Below are positions 1 through 6,734 of a DNA stretch of 11,980 bases, in pieces (the stretch's first letter is position 1; each line of letters opens with the position of its first letter). The stretch is from Rikenellaceae bacterium (lineage in GTDB: Bacteria > Bacteroidota > Bacteroidia > Bacteroidales > Rikenellaceae): positions 1-11,980 of the forward strand of contig JAJQAW010000309.1 in NCBI GenBank assembly GCA_021203585.1, in the 5' to 3' direction. Position numbers and translations under genes: made by a program. Under the pieces are notes generated by a model that had not been told where the DNA came from, searched no databases, and was given only the letters and a program-made list of their open reading frames with translations.

Positions 1-252
1 GTGAAATATCAGTTCGGGGTGATGGTCAACGATTCCTATCTGGAAAGGGGCCATCAATCCAAAATGAATTATGCGGTGACCGGCGGATTGGTTTTCCCAA
101 TGCGGAATGTCAATACCCTGCATTTCAATATTGAATACGGTAAAAATGGATTTACGGGTAGAAACCGGAATGCCGTTCGGGAAGATTTTTTGAAAATTAC
201 CTTCGGATTCTCCTTCAAGGAGGCCTGGTTTATCAAATACCGCTACGATTAA
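1..252 (+). CDS. Outer-membrane beta-barrel protein, C-terminal fragment
   Basis: The reading frame is open from the first base and ends at TAA (250-252), so this is the last 83 codons of a gene that begins before the window. The GTG at base 1 is most simply an internal valine codon, not a start. The residues alternate polar and hydrophobic in strand-like runs separated by short turns rich in Gly, Asn and Arg. The last strand reads ITFGFSFKEAWFIKYRYD. This style of ending, an amphipathic strand followed by a W-F-x-K patch, is common in Bacteroidota barrel proteins, including FadL/OMPP1-like ones. The exact family cannot be decided from this fragment. It converges on the LytTR regulator gene, with a 176-base gap between them. 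I am fairly confident it is a barrel end and unsure of its substrate. Confidence 0.6.
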   Translation: MKYQFGVMVNDSYLERGHQSKMNYAVTGGLVFPMRNVNTLHFNIEYGKNGFTGRNRNAVREDFLKITFGFSFKEAWFIKYRYD

Positions 253-330
253 TCCAAACCGGCTGCCGGGAAATTAGCGGGTATGATGTATGCGGAATCT
301 CATGGTTTTCGATGCACTCCATAGGCCCTG

Positions 331-348
331 ACCGAAGAGGCCTTCGGT
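331..348. terminator. Hairpin between convergent genes (possible terminator)
   Basis: ACCGAAG (331-337) and CTTCGGT (342-348) are perfect reverse complements around a four-base AGGC loop. They lie between the barrel gene and the convergent LytTR gene, where a terminator is expected. Only two T residues follow directly on the plus strand, so it is not a textbook intrinsic terminator. It could serve either strand. Confidence 0.4.
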
Positions 349-408
349 TTCCTCCGGAAGGTCGCCAACAGGGGGTTATGGAAAGCTTTCGGCCGGGACC
401 GTTAGCCA

Positions 409-422
409 GCGGGTACTCCCGC
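409..422 (-). terminator. Short hairpin just past the LytTR regulator stop codon
   Basis: GCGGG (409-413) and CCCGC (418-422) pair around a TACT loop, seven bases beyond the stop codon of the minus-strand regulator gene. There is no T-run on the minus-strand side, so it may protect the mRNA 3' end or assist termination without acting as a complete intrinsic terminator. Confidence 0.3.
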
Positions 423-428
423 CGGTTT

Positions 429-1133
429 TCAATTCAGGCGCGAAAAGAAAGCTTCCTGGTAGCTGTCGCTAATGGGAATGTGGTGTTTGCCGATTTTGAT
501 CCGTTTGCGTTCGATTTCCTCGATTTTATCGATGGCTACAATAAATGAGCGGTGTACGCGAACGAAATTGGAAGAGAGTTTGGAATCCAAACCGCTCATA
601 TTTTGCAGGGACAGAATGATTCGTCCGTCGCTCAGGTGATATTTGATGTAATCGCCATACCCCTCGATGTATAGGATTTCATCGAAAAAAAGTTTGACCA
701 GGCGATTGTCGGTCTTTACGAACAGATACTCCGGCAAAGCGGGTACGGTGCGCAGGTGCGATTCTTGGGCATTCTCTCTTCTGGACCACGATTCGTAGGC
801 CTTGTTAACCGCTTTGAGAAAACGGGCGAACGAAACCGGTTTGAGCAGGTAATCGATCGCATCGAGCGTATAACCGTCGATGGCGTACCGTTCGTAGACG
901 GAGATGAAAATGACCATCGGGCGATTGCTCAGGCTGGTTATCAGTTGCACACCGTTGATGTCGTTCATTTCGATGTCGGTAAAAATCAGGTCGATTCGGT
1001 TGCCGCGCAGGTGATCCATGGCCTCGAACGGGTCGGTAAAACAGCCCGACAACTTGAGAAAAGGGATTCGGTCGATATAACTGCGGAGTAACTCCAGGGC
1101 TAAATTTTCGTCATCGATGACCATACAACGCAT
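429..1133 (-). CDS. LytTR-family DNA-binding response regulator
   Basis: This is a cytoplasmic two-component response regulator of 234 aa, the usual length for the LytR/AlgR type. The receiver domain (about residues 1-118) has the acidic pair D7-D8, the phospho-acceptor D53 (in FTDIEM), the switch serine S78 and the conserved lysine K98 (in LLKP). The LytTR DNA-binding domain covers about 137-232, with the typical YLFVKTDNRLVK opening and the FVRVHRSFIV segment. Proteins of this class usually bind pairs of short direct repeats and are phosphorylated by LytS/YehU-type kinases. A kinase of that type lies next door, but on the opposite strand with 200 bases between the two starts, whereas these pairs are more often co-directional. 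The switch region reads ISVY where TAY is more usual, a small deviation. The start is the first ATG, about 80 bases below a good -7 promoter element. Family assignment is secure; target genes are unknown. Confidence 0.93.
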   Translation of the reverse strand: MRCMVIDDENLALELLRSYIDRIPFLKLSGCFTDPFEAMDHLRGNRIDLIFTDIEMNDINGVQLITSLSNRPMVIFISVYERYAIDGYTLDAIDYLLKPVSFARFLKAVNKAYESWSRRENAQESHLRTVPALPEYLFVKTDNRLVKLFFDEILYIEGYGDYIKYHLSDGRIILSLQNMSGLDSKLSSNFVRVHRSFIVAIDKIEEIERKRIKIGKHHIPISDSYQEAFFSRLN

Positions 1134-1212
1134 ACAACTCTATGTTTAAGTGAAGTGACAGGGTAACATTCGATTCAACGCAGGTCTTTGCCTTTTATTT
1201 TTAAGGCTGGTG

Positions 1213-1245
1213 CAAAATTACTAAAAATCGATGAAAATCCCTCAA
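1213..1245 (-). promoter_or_regulatory. Probable promoter of the LytTR regulator gene
   Basis: Read on the minus strand, bases 1220-1213 are TAATTTTG, an exact match to the Bacteroidota -7 consensus TAnnTTTG. A TTG lies 22 bases upstream (1245-1243), close to the usual 19-21 base spacing of the -33 element. This would give a leader of roughly 70 bases before the ATG at 1133. No equally good promoter for the divergent kinase is visible. Confidence 0.55.
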
Positions 1246-1333
1246 GTTCAAGAAAATTAATCCGATCGGTAGGAAATCCGTACCGGCTGCCAAGAGGCTG
1301 CCGAAGTGATCCGAGGCCGAAAAAAACGACCGT

Positions 1334-2452
1334 ATGATTTCAAAATACGCCATCCGCTTTCCGATGACCTTCATCCATATTCTGGTATGGCTGATCGTGT
1401 TTTGCATTCCGTTCTTTTCTTGGACCAACGACGACGACGCATTTACCTGGAACCGGTATCTGTTTTTTTGCGTAAAGACTCTTTTGTTGATGCTGGTCTT
1501 TTATTCCATCTTTTTTTTTCTGGTGGACCGGTTTGTTTTCGGCAAAAAAATCTGGGCCTTTGTGCTGATCAACATTTTCCTGCTTTCCGTGGCTACGGTG
1601 TACCTGTATCAGTGGTACCGCCGTGATTTTTTGCGCGGTAAGCCGGACCATTTTTCGCAGACCATCGATCGGTCGAAACGCTTGCCGGACACTTCCGGCC
1701 GCTCCGGACCTCCTTCGGGGAAACCTCCGCATCTAGGACGGCGGGAACCGCATATCGGATTTTTTATGATCCGGGAAGGGATGATGCTGATTCTGATCGC
1801 CGGTCTGGCGTTGGTCATCCGCATGACCATGCAGTGGTCCAACATCGAACGGGAAAAACGAGCCCTGGAAACGGCCCATACCGAGGCGGAACTCAAAAAC
1901 TTGAAAAATCAACTCAATCCGCACTTCTTGTTCAATACGCTCAACAATATCTATTCGCTGATCGAATTCAATCCCGAGCAAGCCCGTTACGCGATGGAGA
2001 GCCTTAGCAAAATGCTGCGGCACGTGCTTTACGACAGCAGTCAACGGCTGGTGGCCATCGAGCAGGAATTCACCTTTATGAAAAGTTACATCGAATTGAT
2101 GGCTCTTCGACTTCCGGCCGATGCCCGTCTGGAGGTCCACATTCCGGAAAACGGCCACGGGATCCTGATCGCGCCTCTTTTGTTCATTAATTCGGTGGAA
2201 AATGCCTTTAAGCACGGCATCAGCCGCAAAAATTCCACTTTTATACGGATATCCATCCGCCTGATCGGAAATAAAGAAGTGGAGTGCCTGGTGGAGAACA
2301 GTTATTTTCCTCGTTCCAACGAGGAAATGGGGTCGGGGATCGGCTTGGAAAATTTAAAGCGCAGGATGGATTTACTCTATCCGGACCGCTATGAAATGGT
2401 CCACGAACAGCGCGAGAATACCTATTTTTTCCGACTGCACATCCGATTGTAA
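1334..2452 (+). CDS. LytS/YehU-type membrane sensor histidine kinase
   Basis: This is an inner-membrane histidine kinase of 372 aa. Four hydrophobic segments (about residues 9-28, 44-63, 72-92 and 143-163) form the membrane part. A short coiled coil (about 168-192) leads into the His_kinase domain. The phospho-accepting histidine is H197 in QLNPHFLFNTLNNI. The N-box is NSVENAFKHG (N290), and the glycine box is GSGIGLENLKRRMDLLYP (333-350), the pattern of this family. There is no separate PAS or HAMP domain. The TM3-TM4 loop (about 94-141) is long and rich in Arg, Lys, Gly and Pro. With four helices and a cytoplasmic kinase, that loop should face the periplasm. The probable partner is the divergent LytTR regulator. 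The first ATG of the open frame is used; no Shine-Dalgarno sequence is seen, as is normal in this phylum. The signal sensed is unknown. Confidence 0.93.
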   Translation: MISKYAIRFPMTFIHILVWLIVFCIPFFSWTNDDDAFTWNRYLFFCVKTLLLMLVFYSIFFFLVDRFVFGKKIWAFVLINIFLLSVATVYLYQWYRRDFLRGKPDHFSQTIDRSKRLPDTSGRSGPPSGKPPHLGRREPHIGFFMIREGMMLILIAGLALVIRMTMQWSNIEREKRALETAHTEAELKNLKNQLNPHFLFNTLNNIYSLIEFNPEQARYAMESLSKMLRHVLYDSSQRLVAIEQEFTFMKSYIELMALRLPADARLEVHIPENGHGILIAPLLFINSVENAFKHGISRKNSTFIRISIRLIGNKEVECLVENSYFPRSNEEMGSGIGLENLKRRMDLLYPDRYEMVHEQRENTYFFRLHIRL

Positions 2453-2557
2453 AGCCGGGTCTCCGTGTTACGCCGCGGGAGCGGTACGGCCCGAGGCGCC
2501 CTGCTTCCATTTTCCCCTTCGAGAACTTTCGTATTACTTAGCGTATTAAACCGGCAT

Positions 2558-2591
2558 TTTGAATCGCTTCCGGAATATTTTTTTAACATTG
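2558..2591 (+). promoter_or_regulatory. Probable promoter of the xylE-like gene
   Basis: TAACATTG (2584-2591) differs from TAnnTTTG at one position. TTTG (2558-2561) lies 22 bases upstream as a candidate -33 element. Transcription would start close to 2597, giving a leader of only about 20 bases. The -7 element overlaps the left arm of the inverted repeat at 2587-2619, so a protein bound there would block RNA polymerase. Confidence 0.45.
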
Positions 2592-2619
2592 TAGTAAACT
2601 AACCTAAACTACTACAATG
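2587..2619. promoter_or_regulatory. Inverted repeat with nested direct repeat over the xylE start (candidate operator)
   Basis: CATTGTAGTA (2587-2596) and TACTACAATG (2610-2619) are perfect 10-base reverse complements separated by 13 bases. The right arm ends with the ATG start codon and the left arm overlaps the probable -7 element. Nested inside are two identical copies of TAAACTA (2595-2601 and 2605-2611), one helical turn apart. Together they look like a repressor or activator site. An RNA hairpin hiding the start codon is an alternative, but only if transcription starts upstream of 2587. The binding protein is not encoded in the visible neighbourhood. Confidence 0.5.
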
Positions 2620-4002
2620 AAAAACCAATTCAATGCGGGGTATATCATCGGAATTACCCTGGTCGCCACCCTCGGCGGATTGCTGTTCGGTTACGATACG
2701 GCCGTCATTTCTGGGGCTGAAAAATCGGTGGAAGCTTACCTGATCCGTCCGTTGGGATTCGGAGCGCTGGCTCATGGAATAACCGTCTCCAGCGCCCTGA
2801 TCGGTTGTATTCTCGGAGGAGCCCTTTCGGGATTATTGTCCGGTCGGCTGGGCCGAAAACGCTCGCTGATCCTGGCGGCTGCCCTCTTTTTTATTTCCGC
2901 CCTCGGTTCGGCCTTTCCCGAAACCGGATTTTTTACCCCGGGGGAACCTACCCGGGGATTGCTGATTCTATTTAATATGTATCGGATCATCGGGGGAATC
3001 GGTGTAGGACTGGCCTCTGCCGTGGTGCCGATGTATATCGGAGAAATCGCTCCCGCCGCCATTCGAGGTAAAATGGTCTCTTTCAATCAATTCGCCATCA
3101 TCTTCGGGATGCTGGTGGTTTATTTTGTCAATTGGGGAATCGCTCGGGGCCAATCCCTGGAATGGATCGACGGAATCGGTTGGCGCTATATGTTCGCCTC
3201 GGAAGCCATCCCGGCTTTCCTGTTCGGAACCCTGCTGTTCCTGGTACCTGAAACCCCGCGCTACCTGGCGCTGAACCGTCAGGATGAAAAGGCGCTGTCC
3301 GTATTGACCCGAATCAACGGACCGCGGCAGGCGAATTCGATCTTGGCCGAAATCAAGGAATCCGTACAGCCCGCCGTCTCCTCGAAACTGTGGGCATACG
3401 GGTGAAAAGTCATCGGGGTCGGTATCTTGCTGTCGGTATTTCAGCAATTTGTGGGGATCAATGTAGTGCTCTACTACGCTCCCCGTATTTTCGAAAGCAT
3501 GGGGGTTGCCAAGGACGCCTCGATGCTGTAGACCATCGTGATGGGCTTGGTCAATGTGGTTTTCACCGTAGTGGCGATTCTGACGGTCGACAAATGGGGA
3601 TGAAAACCCCTACTGATCACGGGTTCGCTCGGTATGGCTGTCGGGATGTTCGCCATTGCAGGGCTGGCACTGATGGATATCATCGGTGTGGGAACGCTCA
3701 TTTTCATTATTATTTTTACCGCCTCTTTTATGATGTCCTGGGGATCGATTTGTTGGGTTTTGATTGCCGAAATTTTCCCCAATAAGATCCGGGCAAGGGC
3801 GGTGGCCATAGCCGTAGCGGCACAGTGGGCGGCAAACTTTCTGATCTCTTCCACCTATCCTCCCATGATGGAATTCAGCAGCGCTTTTACCTATTGCTTT
3901 TACGGCATAATGGCTCTGATTTCGGCTTTGTTCGTCTGGAAAATGGTTCCGGAAACCAAAGGGAAAACCTTGGAAGAAATGGAATCGATCTGGAGGAAAT
4001 GA
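2617..4002 (+). pseudogene. xylE: D-xylose/H+ symporter (XylE-like, MFS sugar porter) with three in-frame stops
   Basis: The continuous frame of 462 codons matches the MFS sugar porter family along its whole length and most resembles XylE. N-terminal signs are ATLGGLLFGYDTAVISG (with D27), RIIGGIGVGLAS, GRLGRKRS and VPETPRYLA. C-terminal signs are FQQFVGINVVLYYAP (Q276, Q277 and N282 by position), MSWGSICWVLIAEIFPN, AVAAQWAANF and VPETKGKTLEEME. Three stops interrupt it: TGA at 3403-3405 (codon 263, just before TM7), TAG at 3529-3531 (codon 305, where XylE has Gln in LQTI) and TGA at 3601-3603 (codon 329, where the family has Arg in GRKP). No frameshift is visible. At least the last two are explained by single C-to-T changes (CAG to TAG, CGA to TGA). 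The longest translatable piece is 262 aa, the six-helix N-terminal half. The gene is probably dead unless stops are read through or the sequence is wrong. No other xylose genes are adjacent. Arabinose or another hexose/pentose cannot be excluded as the original substrate. Confidence 0.88.
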
Positions 4003-4085
4003 TCTGCAGGAATAAGGAAGCCGGTGCGGGAAACGCGCTCCCGGTTTCGGAACATTCTCGAAAGCAGTGTCTCCGATTAAAGAAG

Positions 4086-4118
4086 CTTCCGATTCATGAG
4101 CGAACCGGAAGTTTTTTT
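4086..4118 (+). terminator. Intrinsic terminator of the xylE-like gene
   Basis: CTTCCG (4086-4091) pairs with CGGAAG (4106-4111). After one mismatch the stem continues with TTC (4093-4095) and GAA (4102-4104) around a six-base loop. Seven T residues (4112-4118) follow at once. This is a complete Rho-independent terminator 83 bases after the final TGA. It shows that the transcription unit is still bounded as if functional. Confidence 0.85.
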
Positions 4119-4350
4119 CGCTCCATGCGGTAGTTCTGTGGACCGGAATCGAAAGTCCCGCGGGCAAGGATCGGGAAGGATTTTTTCGTGCCGGGCGGGG
4201 ATGCGCGGCAAGCGGAGGTGTTTCCGGACTCTGTGCCGGTGGCGGGGGAGTGGACCGTATCCTTGTTCCGTGAGCTTCGGATTTGGCCGGGGGGGAGAAT
4301 TGCCGGGCCGGAAAAGGATTCTTTTGCCAGCCTTGCCCCGCGTCCGGAAG
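4119..4350. other. Intergenic stretch with no recognisable gene
   Basis: About 232 bases lie between the xylE terminator and the 3' end of the convergent CCA transferase gene. Short open frames run through here on both strands, but their translations are rich in Arg, Gly, Pro and Ser, resemble no family I know and lack a credible start context. The plus strand has G-rich patches (around 4236-4246 and 4283-4296). A weak stem AAAAG/CTTTT around 4316-4329 could be a poor terminator for the minus-strand gene. Nothing stronger is seen. Confidence 0.5.
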
Positions 4351-5769
4351 TCACTGGTTTTCCAGACTTGTCCGGTTCAATATTGCATCCCCGGTTTTGA
4401 CCATCAATTGCCAGGCTTGTTGGAAATCGTTTTCGATTTCCCCCTCCAGGATTGCCTCTTTAATGCGCTCCTTGATCATTCCGACTTCCCGGCAGGGAGG
4501 AATGTGGTAATGTTCCATAATCATCTCGCCGGTAACGGGTGGTTGAAAATTACGGATGCGGTCTTTCTCCTCGATTTGCTTCATTTTATCCCGTACCAGT
4601 GCGAAATTCCGTAGATACCGTCTGACCTTCGACTCGATTCCGGAAGTAATGTCTGCCCGGCAGAGGAGCATCAGGTCTTCGATGTCTTTTCCGGCATCGA
4701 ACAACAGCCGCCGCACTGCCGAATCGGTGACCGTTTCCTCGACCAAAGCGATCGGGCGTAGGTGTAGAAAAACCAATTTCTGCACATATTTCATCTTTTC
4801 GTTGAGCGGCAATTTCAGTTCGCGGAAAATGGCCGGAACCATTTTCGATCCGAGCACCTCGTGACCGTGAAAGGTCCAACCCTGTTTGGGATCGTAAGCT
4901 TTGGTTTGCGGTTTGGCTATGTCGTGCAGCAGGGCTGCCCACCGCAGCCAGAGGTTATCCGATTCCAAAGCGACATTATCCAGCACTTTAAGCGTGTGGT
5001 AAAAGTTATCCTTGTGCGCATGTTTTCCCCGCCGCTCCACCCCTTGGAGCCGGGATAATTTGAGGAAGACCCATTCGAGCAATCCTGTCTGATCGAGCAA
5101 TTCCCATCCCATGGAGGGAACGGGGGATCGCATGATTTTATTTAGTTCCGTAGTAATCCGCTCCTGAGAGACGATCCGAATCCGCTCCCGGTTACGGACA
5201 ATGGCATCGAACGTATCCGGATCGATATCGAATCCGAGCTGGGTAGCGAAGCGGATGGCCCGGATCATGCGCAACGGGTCGTCCGAAAAAGTGGTGTCCG
5301 GATCGCAGGGGGTCCGGATGATCAGGTCGTCCAGGTCCTGCATGCCCCCGAACGGATCGACCAGCACGGCAAAATTGTCTGCATTTAATCCGAAGGCCAT
5401 GGCGTTGATCGTGAAATCCCGCCGCAGTTGATCATCTTCAAGACTGCCGGCCTGCACTTCCGGTTTTCGGGAATCCGGACGGTAGGATTCTTTGCGGGCG
5501 CCGACCAGTTCGATCTCCATTCCCCCGGCCTGGACCATGGCCGTGCCGAAGGTTTTGAATACGGTGACCCGGGTTTGGAGCGCCTTGGCCAGCTTTTCTG
5601 CCAGTTCGATGCCGCTGCCCGCCACCACCACGTCGATATCCGTGCAAGGCCGTTGCAAAAAATAATCGCGCACAAAACCTCCGATGACATACGCCTGCAC
5701 ACCGCTTCGGTCGGCCAGCCGGCCGATGATTTTGAATATCGGATTTTCAAGGGCTTCGGGGAATTTCAT
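4351..5769 (-). CDS. cca: tRNA CCA nucleotidyltransferase / poly(A) polymerase family protein with HD domain
   Basis: This class II nucleotidyltransferase most probably adds or repairs the 3' CCA end of tRNA in the cytoplasm; a poly(A) polymerase role is the alternative for this family. The head domain (about residues 23-150) shows VIGGFVRDYFL (G30-G31), the metal-binding pair D44 and D46 in CTDIDVVV, and LRRDFTINAMAF (R117, R118, D119). The RNA- and nucleotide-binding region has DDPLRMIRAIRFATQLGF (164-181). An HD phosphohydrolase domain follows (about 250-375) with H258, LLHDIAKPQTK (H282-D283) and FHGHE. HD domains occur in many bacterial CCA enzymes and are linked to 2',3'-cyclic phosphatase or phosphodiesterase activity. 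At 472 aa it has the usual length for the HD-containing form. Its start lies 25 bases after the pdxJ stop, so it is almost certainly co-transcribed with pdxJ. No Shine-Dalgarno sequence is visible. Family is secure; CCA versus poly(A) specificity is inferred. Confidence 0.92.
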   Translation of the reverse strand: MKFPEALENPIFKIIGRLADRSGVQAYVIGGFVRDYFLQRPCTDIDVVVAGSGIELAEKLAKALQTRVTVFKTFGTAMVQAGGMEIELVGARKESYRPDSRKPEVQAGSLEDDQLRRDFTINAMAFGLNADNFAVLVDPFGGMQDLDDLIIRTPCDPDTTFSDDPLRMIRAIRFATQLGFDIDPDTFDAIVRNRERIRIVSQERITTELNKIMRSPVPSMGWELLDQTGLLEWVFLKLSRLQGVERRGKHAHKDNFYHTLKVLDNVALESDNLWLRWAALLHDIAKPQTKAYDPKQGWTFHGHEVLGSKMVPAIFRELKLPLNEKMKYVQKLVFLHLRPIALVEETVTDSAVRRLLFDAGKDIEDLMLLCRADITSGIESKVRRYLRNFALVRDKMKQIEEKDRIRNFQPPVTGEMIMEHYHIPPCREVGMIKERIKEAILEGEIENDFQQAWQLMVKTGDAILNRTSLENQ

Positions 5770-5794
5770 AATCGGCAGGTGTGGTTAGATTCAA

Positions 5795-6508
5795 CTATTG
5801 TAAGGCCCTTTTGTACAGATTTACCGTATTCTCCAATCCCAAATACAGGGCATCGGCGATCAGCGCATGGCCGATGGAAACCTCCAGCAGACCGGGAATG
5901 TTCCGGTAAAAATAGTTCAGATTCTCCAGGTTCAAATCGTGACCGGCATTCAATCCGAGCCCCGCCTGCTGAGCTTGAAGAGCGGCCGCCCGAAAGGGAG
6001 CCAGGGCCGCCTGCCGGTCCGCGCCATAGCCGGCGGCATAGGGTTCGGTATACAATTCGACCCGGTCGGCGCCGCATTCGGCGGCATGGACCACCATCTC
6101 CTCGATCGGATCGACAAATATCGAGACACGAATACCGTGCCGTTTGAATTCGCCGCAGACTTCCTGCAAAAATCCTTTCTCTCGGAGGGTGTTCCAGCCG
6201 CAATTGGAAGTAACCGCATCGTACGCGTCCGGCACCAGGGTCACTTGGGTAGGCCGTACCTGCAGGACCAGGTCGATGAAAGAGGGAATCGGATTGCCTT
6301 CGATATTGAATTCGGTGGTAACCACCGGTTTCAGCTCGATTACATCTCGATACCGGATGTGCCGTTCGTCCGGGCGGGGATGAACGGTGATGCCCTGGGC
6401 TCCGAATCGTTGGCAATCCACGGCCGCCTGCACCACGTTGGGAATATTTCCGCCCCGGGAATTGCGCAGGGTGGCTATTTTATTGATATTTACGCTTAAT
6501 TTAGTCAT
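5795..6508 (-). CDS. pdxJ: Pyridoxine 5'-phosphate synthase
   Basis: This cytoplasmic TIM-barrel enzyme condenses 1-deoxy-D-xylulose 5-phosphate with 3-amino-2-oxopropyl phosphate to give pyridoxine 5'-phosphate in the DXP-dependent vitamin B6 pathway. At 237 aa it has the typical length. Family motifs are [17 protein letters not shown] (residues 4-20), [12 protein letters not shown] with H43, R45 and H50, EFNIEG (E70), VTLVPD, the late [10 protein letters not shown] (H190) and the phosphate-binding SIGHALI (211-217). I chose the ATG at 6508. An in-frame ATG 33 bases further upstream (6541) would add [11 protein letters not shown], which is not family-like and lies across the promoter's -7 element. 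It heads an operon with the CCA transferase gene 25 bases downstream and is divergent from nadK. The set is intact, with no missing catalytic residue that I can see. Confidence 0.96.
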   Translation of the reverse strand: MTKLSVNINKIATLRNSRGGNIPNVVQAAVDCQRFGAQGITVHPRPDERHIRYRDVIELKPVVTTEFNIEGNPIPSFIDLVLQVRPTQVTLVPDAYDAVTSNCGWNTLREKGFLQEVCGEFKRHGIRVSIFVDPIEEMVVHAAECGADRVELYTEPYAAGYGADRQAALAPFRAAALQAQQAGLGLNAGHDLNLENLNYFYRNIPGLLEVSIGHALIADALYLGLENTVNLYKRALQ

Positions 6509-6530
6509 ACTAAAAAGGCTCTTTTGCCGG

Positions 6531-6538
6531 CAAATATA
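6531..6538 (-). promoter_or_regulatory. -7 promoter element of the pdxJ-cca operon
   Basis: On the minus strand these bases read TATATTTG, an exact match to TAnnTTTG, 22 bases before the pdxJ ATG. The mRNA leader would be very short. No TTG is found at the usual -33 distance, where the sequence is GC-rich, so the promoter may be weak or activator-dependent. Confidence 0.55.
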
Positions 6539-6711
6539 CATCTTTCCCCCGATTATTCGGCCCGGCCGTTCCGCCGGCCGATTGAAAACCCACCGTTGCG
6601 GCTGATTCCGATTTCGCCGATCAGGGGCGGCTCCCGAGCCAGCTACCGGTGCAGAGCGGTTCGGTTTGGACGAGTTTTTGGAGGATGCGGTCCGGATCGG
6701 GTTAAAAAACG

Positions 6712-6719
6712 TACATTTG
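6712..6719 (+). promoter_or_regulatory. -7 promoter element of nadK
   Basis: TACATTTG matches TAnnTTTG exactly and ends 15 bases before the nadK ATG, so the leader is probably only a few bases long. The nearest TTTG upstream (6677-6680) is too far away to be a standard -33 element. The same 226-base region carries the divergent pdxJ promoter. Confidence 0.5.
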
Positions 6720-6734
6720 CAAAAATTGGTAACT

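Noticed and set aside
1..252. A complete small protein starting at the GTG of base 1
   Set aside because: The frame is open at the window edge, and the sequence is internal and terminal barrel strands with no signal peptide, so it is the tail of a longer gene.
3390..3785. Plus-strand open frame of 131 codons across the damaged part of xylE
   Set aside because: It is in another frame, while the xylE frame keeps clear family motifs between the stops. The product is Arg-, Gly-, His- and Cys-rich and resembles nothing. It does not indicate a frameshift in xylE.
2617..4002. Alternative genetic code (TGA or TAG read as sense) to explain the stops in xylE
   Set aside because: TGA ends the LytTR, CCA transferase and first skp genes, and TAG ends uppS and pdxJ, at positions where these families normally finish. 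Both codons are true stops here, and two different stops would need reassignment.
4096..4614. Plus-strand open frame of 172 codons after the xylE terminator
   Set aside because: More than half of it is antisense to the CCA transferase gene, its first ATG lies within the terminator loop, and the product shows no family motif and has biased composition.
5428..6147. Long plus-strand open frame of 239 codons opposite cca and pdxJ
   Set aside because: It is antisense to two well-supported genes, the product is rich in Arg, Pro and His as shadow frames are, and no motif is recognisable.
6666..6734. Upstream start for NAD kinase
   Set aside because: The additional 23 residues are not family-like, and the DNA holds an exact -7 promoter element ending 15 bases before the ATG at 6735.
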